Source of the DNA: JAGNHS01 sp964609695
GTDB taxonomy: Bacteria > Bdellovibrionota > UBA2428
DNA length: 64,000 bases
Reading direction: 5' to 3'
NCBI GenBank assembly: GCA_964609695.1
Contig: CAZSSP010000002.1
Span: 62,001 to 126,000 of the forward strand
The notes below the pieces were generated by a model that saw nothing but the letters and a program-made list of their open reading frames with translations, was not told where the DNA came from and searched no databases. Each line of letters opens with the position of its first letter. The stretch's first letter is position 1. Of this stretch, positions 25,789-34,892 are shown one piece after another. A program made the translations under genes and the position numbers.

Positions 25789-25887
25789 TTTATAAAAGTG
25801 AGTGCCTATTTGAATAATGCATGCCGATGGCGCGGTGGAATCTTAAGGTAAAAAGTTTAAAACTAATTAGAAGCTAAGAGCGCTGCC

Positions 25888-28521
25888 TTAGTTTTTAAGT
25901 TCTTCTACCCAGTAAACTGTTGAATCAAAGGGTTTGAGTTGAATGCCAACACCTTGATTGCGAAGCTCTTCTCCGCTGAGATTTTGAGTTTCGCCAGTGA
26001 AAACGTTTCTCACTAACCAGTTCCCTGTTTGTGCAAAATTCAATCTCATCTTTAATTCTGTATCTAACTTGTGACCGCTTTTGAGTGTGATCAAGTATTG
26101 ATTGCGATCAGGAGCTTTGCGCGCAAAGATAACAACTTTTGAATTTTCTTTAGAAGTGGCTACATCGATTTGATTCTCAGTGGTGCTGCTTAATAAAGTT
26201 TTTAAGAAGAGATTTCTTTCTTCAAAATCTTCACGTTCAAAATATTGAGTCACATTATAAATATCGTGAAGGCTGGCACTAATTTGAATAAAGCTTCCTC
26301 CGCCGTTAGCCGGGCAAGAATAAGCTACAGTGTAGTCTCCTAAACGGAGAAGTGATTGGCAATCGCTTGGGATACTTCTGTAAGTGCGAGCAAAAGTAGT
26401 TGGAAACTTTTCAATTCCATAAAGCTGAGTTCCACGACCAAATCCACTTCGAGTGCGGAATTGCCCAGGACCATCGGGAGCTTTTTCTTTTCCAGTGGCT
26501 TCATAGCCAAGTGCTTTTGCGAGGCTGTCGTCGAGAAAGTTGATAATAACGCCACCGTGTTCGAGATGTTTTTTAGAGCTCTCTAAAAATGCGGGGTCAA
26601 AATAACCGTAATCCTGGCGCACCCAAATCTTAGTTCTTGGGAGTTGTTGAAGCTTTGGATTATAGATGTGGGTTTTAGCGTTGTAGCCCGCATGAAGCAT
26701 ATAAGCATAAAGCCCTGCGCTCCAATCTGTGTTGACGAGGACGTTGTCTAGGCCTTCAACTTTTTGGGGAGCTTGTTCGTTGGGGTCTTTAATGAATGTG
26801 ACATCGTCAGTAAATTCTTTGGATTTCCCCATCCATTCACCGTAGGGTTTTACAAGTTTAGTTCCAATGTTTTTAAGACCCTCAAAGTGCTCTCGTGCAT
26901 CGGCATTATTATCGAGTGGAGCATCGAAGAATAATGTGTCTAGTTCTTCGTCGCTTCTGCCAAGAATCCAGCGCGGTTCGCTATTGGCAAAATATTTCTC
27001 TTGGCTCAGTTTTCGCAATTCGTCCCAAAAGCCATCACCGAGTTCGTGGTCGGGAATGTTTTTATATTTTGAAGTGCTGCGAAGTTGATCGTAGAGTTTT
27101 TTAACTTGAGTTTTTTCGTAAGTTCCAAACCAGTTATCACCTTCAGTGAAATAGTAAACAAAGAGTGCTTTTAGACCGTGGCCTAAAGTTGTTAAATAAG
27201 TTTGGCGACGCGCTTCAGGAGAAACGGGTGTGCCTTTCCACCAGCCACCTTGAATTTCAGGTCCTAGAACCCATTCATTTTTTTCGTAGTTTACGAAATA
27301 GGCATCGTTGCCATCGTCTGCAAAGCGCACGTCGTGATCGGCTTTAAAAGAATTGTTGAGTAGAGGATTGCTGCCGGGTTCATAGGTTTTTGGATAGAGA
27401 TTGACGGTCATCATTCCTGTGGAGGGATGATTGCGCAAGCTTGGATTGGGAATAAGACCTTCACCAGCGGCATTGTAACTTTCGGCTAAAGTGAAAAGAA
27501 CTTCACGTTGAGTCACGCCGAGATCTCTCCAGTAACTTTGAATTTTCCTTAAGTAATGAAAAATTGAGAAATCTTGAAAATCATACCAGTCGTGATCTTG
27601 GGCAATGTTCAGCCCTTTTTTGACTGGAGCTTCTAATTCTTGCCAGCTTTTAAGTTGTAATCCATAAGTTTTATTGAGTGTGTCGAGATTAAAATAATAA
27701 CGACTTTGTAAGAAGCTTCGGTAGCGATCGACGTTAGCTTTTGAGTAATCGATATTGTAAATGCTTTGCCACATGAAGTTGGTTTCGTTGTCGATTTGAA
27801 ATGCAAATATGGGACGCCCGCGACCTACATAATTTTTTAAAACTTGATCATACAAAGTTTTAAACCAAATTTGAGTGTGTCGTTGAAGGTCGGCATTGTG
27901 ATAGTCGTAAAGTTTTGCAGATTGGCCTTGGGCATTCTTCATATGGCTATTGGGATACTTGTTATGAAACCATAGGGGAATGGCGCCGAAACCGAGTGGG
28001 CCCCATTCAGCGTTGATGTAGGGACCAGGGCGAACCATGATTTTGTTAATTCCGTGTTCTTGGATGAGCTTGAAGAAAGTGATTAAATCACGCGAAGGAT
28101 AATCAGGGCGGCCATCGTGGTCTTCGTCGGCTGTGCCAGTGAAATCAAATTGACCTTCAGCGTATTCGTGAAAATCCCAAGGAATATAAAAACAAATTGA
28201 GTTCATTCCAGCTTCAACCATACGGTCGAGAGCTTTATTCCAAAGTTGGATCACTTTTTCGCGAGCTATATTGGGACCTTGTCCGCCACGTAGTCTGAAA
28301 TATTGAAGTTCAGCTCCAAAGAGTTGGGGCTGGGCTTCGCCGTCAATCCAAAGCTGATCGTTGTGGATTTGAACTCGGCTAGATTTTTGCATTTCACCAA
28401 GTTCAGAGCTGGGTAGAGCGTTAATATCGCTGAAAAACTCAGATTTCTCGTAACAAGAACTCAGACTTAATGTGACAATAGTAGAAAGGACAAGTGACTT
28501 AATAAGGCTCCCATAATTCAT
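25888..28521 (-). CDS. GH35-family beta-galactosidase-like lipoprotein
   Basis: An 877-residue protein with a lipoprotein signal (VLSTIVTLSLSSC, Cys21 or so would be acylated). The TIM-barrel domain has the GH35 signatures 'ICFYIPWDFHEYAEGQFDF', 'INKIMVRPGPYINAEWGPLG' and 'AIPLWFHNKYP', plus 'PIFAFQIDNETNFMW', in which the Glu of N-E is the catalytic acid. The nucleophile should be in 'NEWVLGPEIQGGWWKG'. GH35 enzymes release beta-galactose from non-reducing ends of polysaccharides. Being lipid-anchored, it would act at the envelope surface or in the periplasm. It is paired with a glucoamylase-like secreted protein gene upstream (58 bases). Confidence 0.82.
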   Translation of the reverse strand: MNYGSLIKSLVLSTIVTLSLSSCYEKSEFFSDINALPSSELGEMQKSSRVQIHNDQLWIDGEAQPQLFGAELQYFRLRGGQGPNIAREKVIQLWNKALDRMVEAGMNSICFYIPWDFHEYAEGQFDFTGTADEDHDGRPDYPSRDLITFFKLIQEHGINKIMVRPGPYINAEWGPLGFGAIPLWFHNKYPNSHMKNAQGQSAKLYDYHNADLQRHTQIWFKTLYDQVLKNYVGRGRPIFAFQIDNETNFMWQSIYNIDYSKANVDRYRSFLQSRYYFNLDTLNKTYGLQLKSWQELEAPVKKGLNIAQDHDWYDFQDFSIFHYLRKIQSYWRDLGVTQREVLFTLAESYNAAGEGLIPNPSLRNHPSTGMMTVNLYPKTYEPGSNPLLNNSFKADHDVRFADDGNDAYFVNYEKNEWVLGPEIQGGWWKGTPVSPEARRQTYLTTLGHGLKALFVYYFTEGDNWFGTYEKTQVKKLYDQLRSTSKYKNIPDHELGDGFWDELRKLSQEKYFANSEPRWILGRSDEELDTLFFDAPLDNNADAREHFEGLKNIGTKLVKPYGEWMGKSKEFTDDVTFIKDPNEQAPQKVEGLDNVLVNTDWSAGLYAYMLHAGYNAKTHIYNPKLQQLPRTKIWVRQDYGYFDPAFLESSKKHLEHGGVIINFLDDSLAKALGYEATGKEKAPDGPGQFRTRSGFGRGTQLYGIEKFPTTFARTYRSIPSDCQSLLRLGDYTVAYSCPANGGGSFIQISASLHDIYNVTQYFEREDFEERNLFLKTLLSSTTENQIDVATSKENSKVVIFARKAPDRNQYLITLKSGHKLDTELKMRLNFAQTGNWLVRNVFTGETQNLSGEELRNQGVGIQLKPFDSTVYWVEELKN

Positions 28522-28579
28522 GTATTAGTGAACTATTATAGATAGCGGGCTTTGAAAAGTACCCAAATGAGCTTATCGC

Positions 28580-29977
28580 TTACTTTTTAGCCAGAGTGAC
28601 TTTTTTTAGCACTAAGTCGAGCTCTTGATAGTAGCGAGAGAGTCGAGCTTGAGTGAGAGGGTTCTCTTTAAGAGCTCGTGCAGAAACGCTGAGTTTGTCG
28701 ACGGAACTAAGTCTATTTATAGATAGCACTAGCATGAGTTGGTCGAGGGCTATTTGTAGGTTAACGAGTTGTAGACCGCTATTACTTTTCCATTGCCAGG
28801 CGTCGAGCCAACCTAAATCATCTCTATAAAAACTGAGGCCGTTTTCAGTAATGTTTTCTAGTTTTTTAAGTTTGTTGAGATCATTGGCCTCTAAGTCGAG
28901 AGAAGCTAAGAGCAAAGCGTGGGGAGTGAAGGCCGCTTCCCACAAAGCTGCGTTTTTAGGGTTTTGTGAGTTGCGATTTTCTTGACTAGTTTCGCTTAGA
29001 AGTCCTGCGTTTCCATTGTAAAAGAATCTTTCTTCGTGATCTTTAAAAAAACAGGCAGAATGAGCTGCGGGAATTTCTGCGGGATAGTTTTTACCTAGCT
29101 CTTTCATACTTTGAGCGTAACTTTTGAAAAATTCTTGCATGCTGCTTGAATAAGTTCTTTCGGAAATTAAGAGGTCGGGTAAATAAAGTTGAAAGGCACC
29201 GCCATCCCAAAGGCGGATGTTTTTTCTGGAGGTCGAGAGTTCGAAGTTTAATCGGTTTAGACTATCGCTAATCCAATCTTTGCCTTGATTATCAAAAAGG
29301 CCCAATACATAGGAAAGTATGTAGATGGAGCGAGCTTCCGAACCATAGTTTGAATAATAGTAGCCTTCAGATTTCCATCCTCCGTTGGCGTCAGGGAGTA
29401 AATTCCCAATAATAAGTTTTTTCTCTGAATCAAAGAATATGGAAAAGTTCATTCTCTTGAAAAGTGTTTCCGCTTTTTTTTGGGCTATGGGGTCTTCAAG
29501 GCGTTCTTTGGCGGTCCATAGGGCAAAGGCTAAATGAATGTTATCGACTGAAGACAAATTACCAAATAGTACCTTTTTATTTTGAGGATTATACCAACCA
29601 AAAAAGAGACCGCTACTTGCTTCGAAAGGCAATTCAGCGAGTGAGGTTAATTGAGAGTCAATTTTAGATAAAGCGATGGCTTTTTGGTCTTCAGTAAAAT
29701 CAGCGTGTTCCAAGATATCAAGCTGAAGAATTAAATCTAGACCTAGATTCGTTGGAGATGTTGTGAGTTCTGATAATACAGGTGTCCATTGGTCATTGGG
29801 GCGAGTTTCAAGAATTAACCCATCATTTATGAGGGATGTGTCTACTCGCATTTTGTCTAAGCTCGAAAGTGTTCCATCTCTCCACTTGTTGAGGTTAGCG
29901 CTGAATGTGTTTTGAATTAGAAATAGGAAGCTGATGAAAACATAGAGTTTTTTTCGCCCGCCCATGCCCATCCTCAC
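28580..29977 (-). CDS. Secreted glucoamylase-like (alpha/alpha)6 protein
   Basis: A 465-residue exported protein (signal 'LYVFISFLFLIQNTFSA'). The longest frame starts with GTG at 29977, but the ATG at 29965 is better placed, with GAGG six bases before it. Blocks such as 'SGLFFGWYNPQN', 'SSVDNIHLAFALWTAKERL', 'YYSNYGSEARSIYILSYVLG' and 'LWDGGAFQLYLPDLLI' resemble the COG5368/GH144-like family of beta-glucan- or alpha-glucan-active toroids. The assignment is tentative because catalytic residues cannot be placed. It is located just upstream of the GH35 lipoprotein, so the two probably degrade a common polysaccharide. Confidence 0.6.
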   Translation of the reverse strand: MRMGMGGRKKLYVFISFLFLIQNTFSANLNKWRDGTLSSLDKMRVDTSLINDGLILETRPNDQWTPVLSELTTSPTNLGLDLILQLDILEHADFTEDQKAIALSKIDSQLTSLAELPFEASSGLFFGWYNPQNKKVLFGNLSSVDNIHLAFALWTAKERLEDPIAQKKAETLFKRMNFSIFFDSEKKLIIGNLLPDANGGWKSEGYYYSNYGSEARSIYILSYVLGLFDNQGKDWISDSLNRLNFELSTSRKNIRLWDGGAFQLYLPDLLISERTYSSSMQEFFKSYAQSMKELGKNYPAEIPAAHSACFFKDHEERFFYNGNAGLLSETSQENRNSQNPKNAALWEAAFTPHALLLASLDLEANDLNKLKKLENITENGLSFYRDDLGWLDAWQWKSNSGLQLVNLQIALDQLMLVLSINRLSSVDKLSVSARALKENPLTQARLSRYYQELDLVLKKVTLAKK

Positions 29978-30143
29978 AATTATGAAGCTAACTGATTTCT
30001 AACAATTATACAAAAACTGCTCTTCTGCAGCGCAAGAAGGGCCTTGGAAAAATGTGGATAACTTTGAGCATCCGTAATTTATCTTTTGAGGCGATTGCTC
30101 CATTGAGTAGTGGAGCATTAAAAGAGCGTCAGAGGGCTAAAAT

Positions 30144-30530
30144 ATGAATAAGCTAAATTTCAGTTTTCTATTAATGGGTATGACTTTAACAAGTGTGCTT
30201 TTTGCGGCCAGTTCAGTCGATAGAAAAATTGACACCTGTAATGGAAACATCACATGTATTGCAAAAGTTTTGGCCGAGCTTATTGATTCGAAGGGAAATT
30301 CTTCCTCAATTGTAGAGTTTTATAAGGATGATGGTCATTGTGAGTTTGATAATTTATTAGCGCGCATGCCTTTAGGAAGCAGCACTGAGCAATGTCAGAA
30401 AAAGGCTGAATCAGTTAAAAATAGAGTTTGGGGAATTAAAATCGAAGGTGTTTGCCGCGATATAAGCGACATGGATTTTGTGGATGCTTGCGTGAAGTAC
30501 GCCACCACTCTTCAAATTTTCCCTAAGTAA
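30144..30530 (+). CDS. Small secreted Cys-containing protein of unknown function
   Basis: A 128-residue protein with a Sec signal (FLLMGMTLTSVLFAA, cleaved before S-S-V-D). The mature part contains six Cys (TCNGNITC, HCEF, QCQKK, VCRDI, DACVKY), which suggests disulfides in the periplasm or outside. No family was recognised. A 7-base-pair hairpin (TGCTCCA/TGGAGCA, 30096-30117) lies in its leader. Confidence 0.6.
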   Translation: MNKLNFSFLLMGMTLTSVLFAASSVDRKIDTCNGNITCIAKVLAELIDSKGNSSSIVEFYKDDGHCEFDNLLARMPLGSSTEQCQKKAESVKNRVWGIKIEGVCRDISDMDFVDACVKYATTLQIFPK

Positions 30531-30575
30531 GTTGATGTCGAAAAACGTCGAATTTCTTAGCGCCGAACAAATAAA

Positions 30576-32282
30576 CTAAAGGCTTTGTGGGATTCCGCGA
30601 GGAATCGCTTCGAGCAATTTCTTTGTGTAAGAATCTTGAGGCTTTTTGTAAATGTTTACAGCACTATCGTATTCCACAATTTTACCGCCATACATAACGG
30701 CCACTTCATCGGCGATAAATTTCACTACGGCTAGATCGTGGGAAATAAATACATAAGTGAGTCCAAACTCTTCTTGAAGGTCTAAGAGTAGATTGAGGAT
30801 TTGTGCTTGAATCGAAACGTCGAGTGCAGAAACAGACTCATCGCAAATGATGAACTCAGGTTTGACCGCTAGGGCTCGAGCTATACAGATGCGTTGTCTT
30901 TGTCCGCCCGAAAATTCATGAGGATAACGAATTAAATGGTTGGGCTGGAGACCAACTTTATTCATAAGCTCTTCAGCCATTTGTTTGCGTTCTTTTGTAT
31001 TGGCGCCGATTTCGTGGATGGCCATGGGTTCTAGAATGGCATCACCTACTGTCATTCTTGGATTGAGTGAAGCGTAGGGATCTTGGAAAATAATTTGTAA
31101 TTTGCGGCGCATTTTACGCATTTCTTCAGCCGAAAGTTGAGCCAAATTGCTACCTTTATAAAGAATTTCTCCACCAGTAGGTTCGATGAGTCTTAAAAGG
31201 CATCGGCCCAGGGTGGTTTTCCCACAACCTGATTCGCCTACTAACCCTAGGGTTCGTCCTTTTCGTACTTGAAGGGAGACATCATCAACGGCTTTGACCC
31301 AATCCTTCACGCCACCAAAGAGTCCGCCACGAATAGGGAAATGCTTTTGTAAATTTCTAACATCGAGAATAACGGGGTTGGCTTCGGAAACTATGCGTGT
31401 TTCTTTTTCTATGAGATCTACTTTGGGTGCTTGAGCTTTTTCTTTTCCATCTTCAGTCATGAAATCGCTGACTGTGACAAGACGACGAGGATGATTGTCG
31501 AGGCTGGGTCGGCAGGCTAGCAAACCTTTTGTGTAAGGATGTTGTGGAGCTTTAAAAAGCGCTTCACAATTGTTTTGTTCAACAATATTTCCGCGATACA
31601 TGACCACTACGTGGTCGGCGATATCGGCGATAACACCCAAATCATGAGTGATAAAGAGCATGCTCATTTTGTATTGCTCTTTAAGTTTTGCGAGAAGTTC
31701 TAGAACTTGTTTTTGAATGGTCACATCGAGAGCTGTTGTAGGTTCATCGGCAATGAGTAATTTTGGATTGCAAGCGATAGCCATTGCAATCATCACGCGT
31801 TGCTTTTGTCCGCCGCTCATTTCGTGAGGGTAGGCGTGTACTTTTTGTTGGGGTTTTGGAATTCCTACCTGATCTAATAACTCAATACTTCGATCCCAAG
31901 CTTGTTTGCGTGTGAGTCCTTGGTGAAGTTGTAAAACTTCAGAAATTTGAAAACCCACTGTAAAAACTGGATTGAGACTAGTCATGGGTTCTTGGAAAAT
32001 CATGGAGATTTTGTTGCCGCGAATCTTACGAAGTTCGGCATCGTTTAAAGTGAGGAGGTCCCGACCTTCAAAAATAATTTTTCCACTATGTATCTTGGCT
32101 GGAGGTGTGGGGAGTAAGCGCATGATGGTGAGGGCTGTAACACTTTTGCCCGATCCGGATTCTCCGACAAGACCAATAGTCTTCCCTTCGGGAATATCAA
32201 TCGAAACGTGGTTTAGGGCCACGCTTTCGCTGGTTTGGGATTTAAAGGCTACATGGAGATCTTCAATGCGCAAAAGACTCAT
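30576..32282 (-). CDS. Dipeptide/oligopeptide ABC transporter, fused double ATPase
   Basis: A 568-residue protein made of two complete ABC ATPase halves, as in YejF or GsiA. The first has Walker A 'GESGSGKSVTALTIM', signature 'MSGGQKQRVMIAMAIACNPK' and Walker B 'LLIADEPTTALD'. The second has 'GESGCGKTTLGRCLLRL', 'FSGGQRQRICIARALAVKPE' and 'FIICDESVSALD'; here the Walker B Glu follows Asp as usual. The C-terminal oligopeptide motif (Q-H-P-Y-T-K type, 'APQHPYTKGLLACRPS' in the first half, 'KKPQDSYTKKLLEAIP' in the second) marks the Opp/Dpp subfamily. It energises peptide import with the lipoprotein-like binding protein encoded next. The permease genes are not in this window. Confidence 0.9.
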   Translation of the reverse strand: MSLLRIEDLHVAFKSQTSESVALNHVSIDIPEGKTIGLVGESGSGKSVTALTIMRLLPTPPAKIHSGKIIFEGRDLLTLNDAELRKIRGNKISMIFQEPMTSLNPVFTVGFQISEVLQLHQGLTRKQAWDRSIELLDQVGIPKPQQKVHAYPHEMSGGQKQRVMIAMAIACNPKLLIADEPTTALDVTIQKQVLELLAKLKEQYKMSMLFITHDLGVIADIADHVVVMYRGNIVEQNNCEALFKAPQHPYTKGLLACRPSLDNHPRRLVTVSDFMTEDGKEKAQAPKVDLIEKETRIVSEANPVILDVRNLQKHFPIRGGLFGGVKDWVKAVDDVSLQVRKGRTLGLVGESGCGKTTLGRCLLRLIEPTGGEILYKGSNLAQLSAEEMRKMRRKLQIIFQDPYASLNPRMTVGDAILEPMAIHEIGANTKERKQMAEELMNKVGLQPNHLIRYPHEFSGGQRQRICIARALAVKPEFIICDESVSALDVSIQAQILNLLLDLQEEFGLTYVFISHDLAVVKFIADEVAVMYGGKIVEYDSAVNIYKKPQDSYTKKLLEAIPRGIPQSL

Positions 32283-32326
32283 AGTTATGATCTAGGGCTT
32301 ATCCCTGTCCTTTTGCAAGAAAACTT

Positions 32327-33955
32327 TTACTGAATTTCTACACTTTTGAAGGGTGAGCTTCCAAATTGCTTAGCTTGAAAGTTTTTGACTCGACTTTGAG
32401 CCAAATAAAACTCAGTTCGATGAATAATGGGCACCCAGGGAGTGTTTCTTACAAAAAGATTCATAAGTTCTTCGATGCTTTTGCGGCGGGCTGGAGAATC
32501 ATTGAGACTGCGCATTTTTATAAAGTTTTTGTTGAAGTCTTTGTCGTCCATATTCGAAAAGTTTGGGCTTGGAGTTTTGTTGGGACCGTAAAGCAATTGT
32601 AAAAAGTTTTCCGCATCAGGGTAATCTGCTTGCCAAGAGAGTAACCAAAGTTGAGCTTTTTTTTGTTTAATTTTTTCAATCAAGTCAGAGAGAGAAGCGT
32701 TTTTAGAAATGTCCATGGATATTCCAATTTTGGAAAGATTGTCTCTAAAGATCTCAGCAAATTTGAGGGCTTCGGGGGAGTCGAGACTTTCAAAAGTTAA
32801 TTTGGGCAATTTGTCTCCTTTGAGGCCTTCTTTGAGTAAAAATTCTTTGGCTTTTTCAACGTCGAATTGGGCGTAGCGATTGGAAAATTCAACATCGTAT
32901 CCAGCCACTCCTGGTGGAACAGGAGATTGAGCTAAAACACCGGCCCCTTCGTTAAAAAGTAAGTTGTATTCACTTTTATTGATCGAAAGAGAGATGGCTT
33001 TACGAAAATTAGATCCTGCTTTTTTAATGACAGAATCCTCTAAATTGAATCCAACATAAACAACATCCAAAAGCGCTTTTTCAAAGAGCTGAAGATCTTT
33101 GTGAGTGTCTAAAAGTGTTTTCTTTTCAATGTTGATAAACTGTTTAATGCTTCCTTTCCCGAGGGGAGCGATGTCGATGGCTTTTTGCTCTAAAGAACTG
33201 ATTTTAACAGCGTCACTTGTGAAAAACTTAGCTGAGATTTTCTTGGCCCCTTTATAATTTTTGTTCCAATAATCAGCGCGCAAATCGAGATCAATGGCGT
33301 CTTTTTGGCTATAAGCAGCCACTTTATAAGGACCACTTCCTACACCATTCTTGCTCCAGTCAATTTTGTCTTGTGTGGCGTAGTCTTTGGGAACAATGCC
33401 CAAGCAGCTCATGGCTAATGCGTGTAGAATTTGTGGGCTTTGAACGTTGAGTTGAATTTGAAATTCTTCAGCATTAATTTTTTTCAATCCCTTTGGAATT
33501 TGAGCATAATTACTTTTACCGTTGGCTTTCTGAGTTTCTCTCCACTCATCGAGTCCTGCAATTTGACGTTCAATCAGCCAGAAGTTCGGTGAATTTAAAA
33601 AAGGGTCAGCGAGTCTGAGAAAAGTGAAAATCACGTCGTCACTATCGATATTGCGACCTGAACTAAAATTGATATTTTTTTTAAGTTTGAAAGTATAAGT
33701 TAAACCATTGTTTGAAACTTCGGGAAGCTTTTCAAGTAAAAGTGGAATCAATTCATAAAAGCCATTGTCGAGTTTGTAATCGAGTAGAGGTTCATACATG
33801 AGAGTTAAAATTTCTTGAGCCGATTGCCCTTCGGCTATTTGAGGATCAAGACTATTGATTTCTTGGTGTATGGCCACTTGAAGAGTGTTTTCAGGGCTTT
33901 TTTTAGAGCAGCTAATTACAAGAAATAAAAAGGAAAAACTAATAATCTTTCGCAT
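32327..33955 (-). CDS. Peptide ABC transporter substrate-binding lipoprotein
   Basis: A 542-residue family 5 solute-binding protein (OppA/DppA-like). The lipobox is 'FLFLVISC' and acylation at Cys16 would anchor it. 'NTLQVAIHQEINSLDPQIA', 'LTYTFKLKKNINFSSGRNID', 'DDVIFTFLRLADP' and 'GSGPYKVAAYSQKDAIDL' are the characteristic blocks, and the C-terminal domain has 'QLWLLSWQADYPDAENFLQL'. It binds peptides for import by the double ATPase gene, which starts 45 bases beyond its stop on the same strand. Confidence 0.88.
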   Translation of the reverse strand: MRKIISFSFLFLVISCSKKSPENTLQVAIHQEINSLDPQIAEGQSAQEILTLMYEPLLDYKLDNGFYELIPLLLEKLPEVSNNGLTYTFKLKKNINFSSGRNIDSDDVIFTFLRLADPFLNSPNFWLIERQIAGLDEWRETQKANGKSNYAQIPKGLKKINAEEFQIQLNVQSPQILHALAMSCLGIVPKDYATQDKIDWSKNGVGSGPYKVAAYSQKDAIDLDLRADYWNKNYKGAKKISAKFFTSDAVKISSLEQKAIDIAPLGKGSIKQFINIEKKTLLDTHKDLQLFEKALLDVVYVGFNLEDSVIKKAGSNFRKAISLSINKSEYNLLFNEGAGVLAQSPVPPGVAGYDVEFSNRYAQFDVEKAKEFLLKEGLKGDKLPKLTFESLDSPEALKFAEIFRDNLSKIGISMDISKNASLSDLIEKIKQKKAQLWLLSWQADYPDAENFLQLLYGPNKTPSPNFSNMDDKDFNKNFIKMRSLNDSPARRKSIEELMNLFVRNTPWVPIIHRTEFYLAQSRVKNFQAKQFGSSPFKSVEIQ

Positions 33956-33992
33956 CTCTCTATTGAAAGGGCTTGGCGACTGAATTTCAATA

Positions 33993-34892
33993 TCAATAGT
34001 CTTTTATTTTTACTGATGCGCTGGGCCGCCATTCAAAGCTTCTTTCGTCGTAATCCTTCCACGATTCCGCTTCTTTCCACACATATTGGAAGAGTTTTTC
34101 TTTGCCTTTGAAAAGACTGATATGTGTCGGAATAGTGGCTAAACCGCTTCCATCCCATTTTTCGAAGATCAATTCATGTGTCGGGCGCCATTCTGGAGCC
34201 TTTTTAGAGAGCGGAAATTTTTTATCAAAATAAGAGACTTTTAGAGGAAAATAACTGTTGGGATCGAGATCAACCCACTTCCCACCTTCACCTTCTTTAT
34301 CTTTTACAGAAAAGGAATAGAGATTTTCACTTTCCTCATAACGGCAAGCCTGCATTTTTTCGGGAAGTTGGCTGATGGTGAGAATCGCATCCATGAAAAT
34401 GTCGGGATAAATTGGAACCGGTAAGAGGGCTAAGAAAGCGTCTCTTCGAGCATTGTTTTTGTAAAGTTCTGGAGTTGGAAAACGATAAACTGTTTTTTCT
34501 CGAGGTATAAAAAGTTGCAAATAATGTGGATCCATTTGGATGAGCGCTACACTCACTCCGAGGGGTCCTTTGACTTCTATTCGCGCATGTTCTGGTTTTA
34601 AGAAAGCGGCCACGATGTCGACGCTCAAGTCTTTAGAGTAAATAGTGGCCGAACCTCTGAGAGCATAAAAAAATTGATCTCGAGTGTGGGCTTTTCTTTG
34701 GACTTCAGCGCAGCTTTCAAGGCTGATTGGTTTGGGACGGTCTACGCGGGTTGCGCAACTTGTTATTGCACTCAGGAGGAGCCAAAGCGCCTTTTTCGCA
34801 GAGAGTGAGTTTGTCGCTGAGGCTAGCCAATTTTTTTTCGAGTTGTTTTCGATCGGATTCTTTTTCGGGACCCAGCTCGATAGCTTTTTCAT
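33993..34892 (-). CDS. LolB-like outer-membrane lipoprotein, start overlapping the TPR gene
   Basis: The only usable start in frame is an ATG at 34892, which gives 299 residues but puts the first 58 codons inside the upstream TPR gene in another frame. The signal hydrophobic core and lipobox ('KKALWLLLSAITSC', Cys46) lie after an unusually long n-region, so the true start may be near the lipobox with a non-canonical codon. The mature part ('YALRGSATIYSKDLSVDIVA', 'FLKPEHARIEVKGPLGVSV', 'PHYLQLFIPREKTVYRF') resembles the LolB fold that accepts lipoproteins at the outer membrane. The resemblance is weak. Confidence 0.6.
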   Translation of the reverse strand: MKKLSSWVPKKNPIENNSKKNWLASATNSLSAKKALWLLLSAITSCATRVDRPKPISLESCAEVQRKAHTRDQFFYALRGSATIYSKDLSVDIVAAFLKPEHARIEVKGPLGVSVALIQMDPHYLQLFIPREKTVYRFPTPELYKNNARRDAFLALLPVPIYPDIFMDAILTISQLPEKMQACRYEESENLYSFSVKDKEGEGGKWVDLDPNSYFPLKVSYFDKKFPLSKKAPEWRPTHELIFEKWDGSGLATIPTHISLFKGKEKLFQYVWKEAESWKDYDERSFEWRPSASVKIKDY

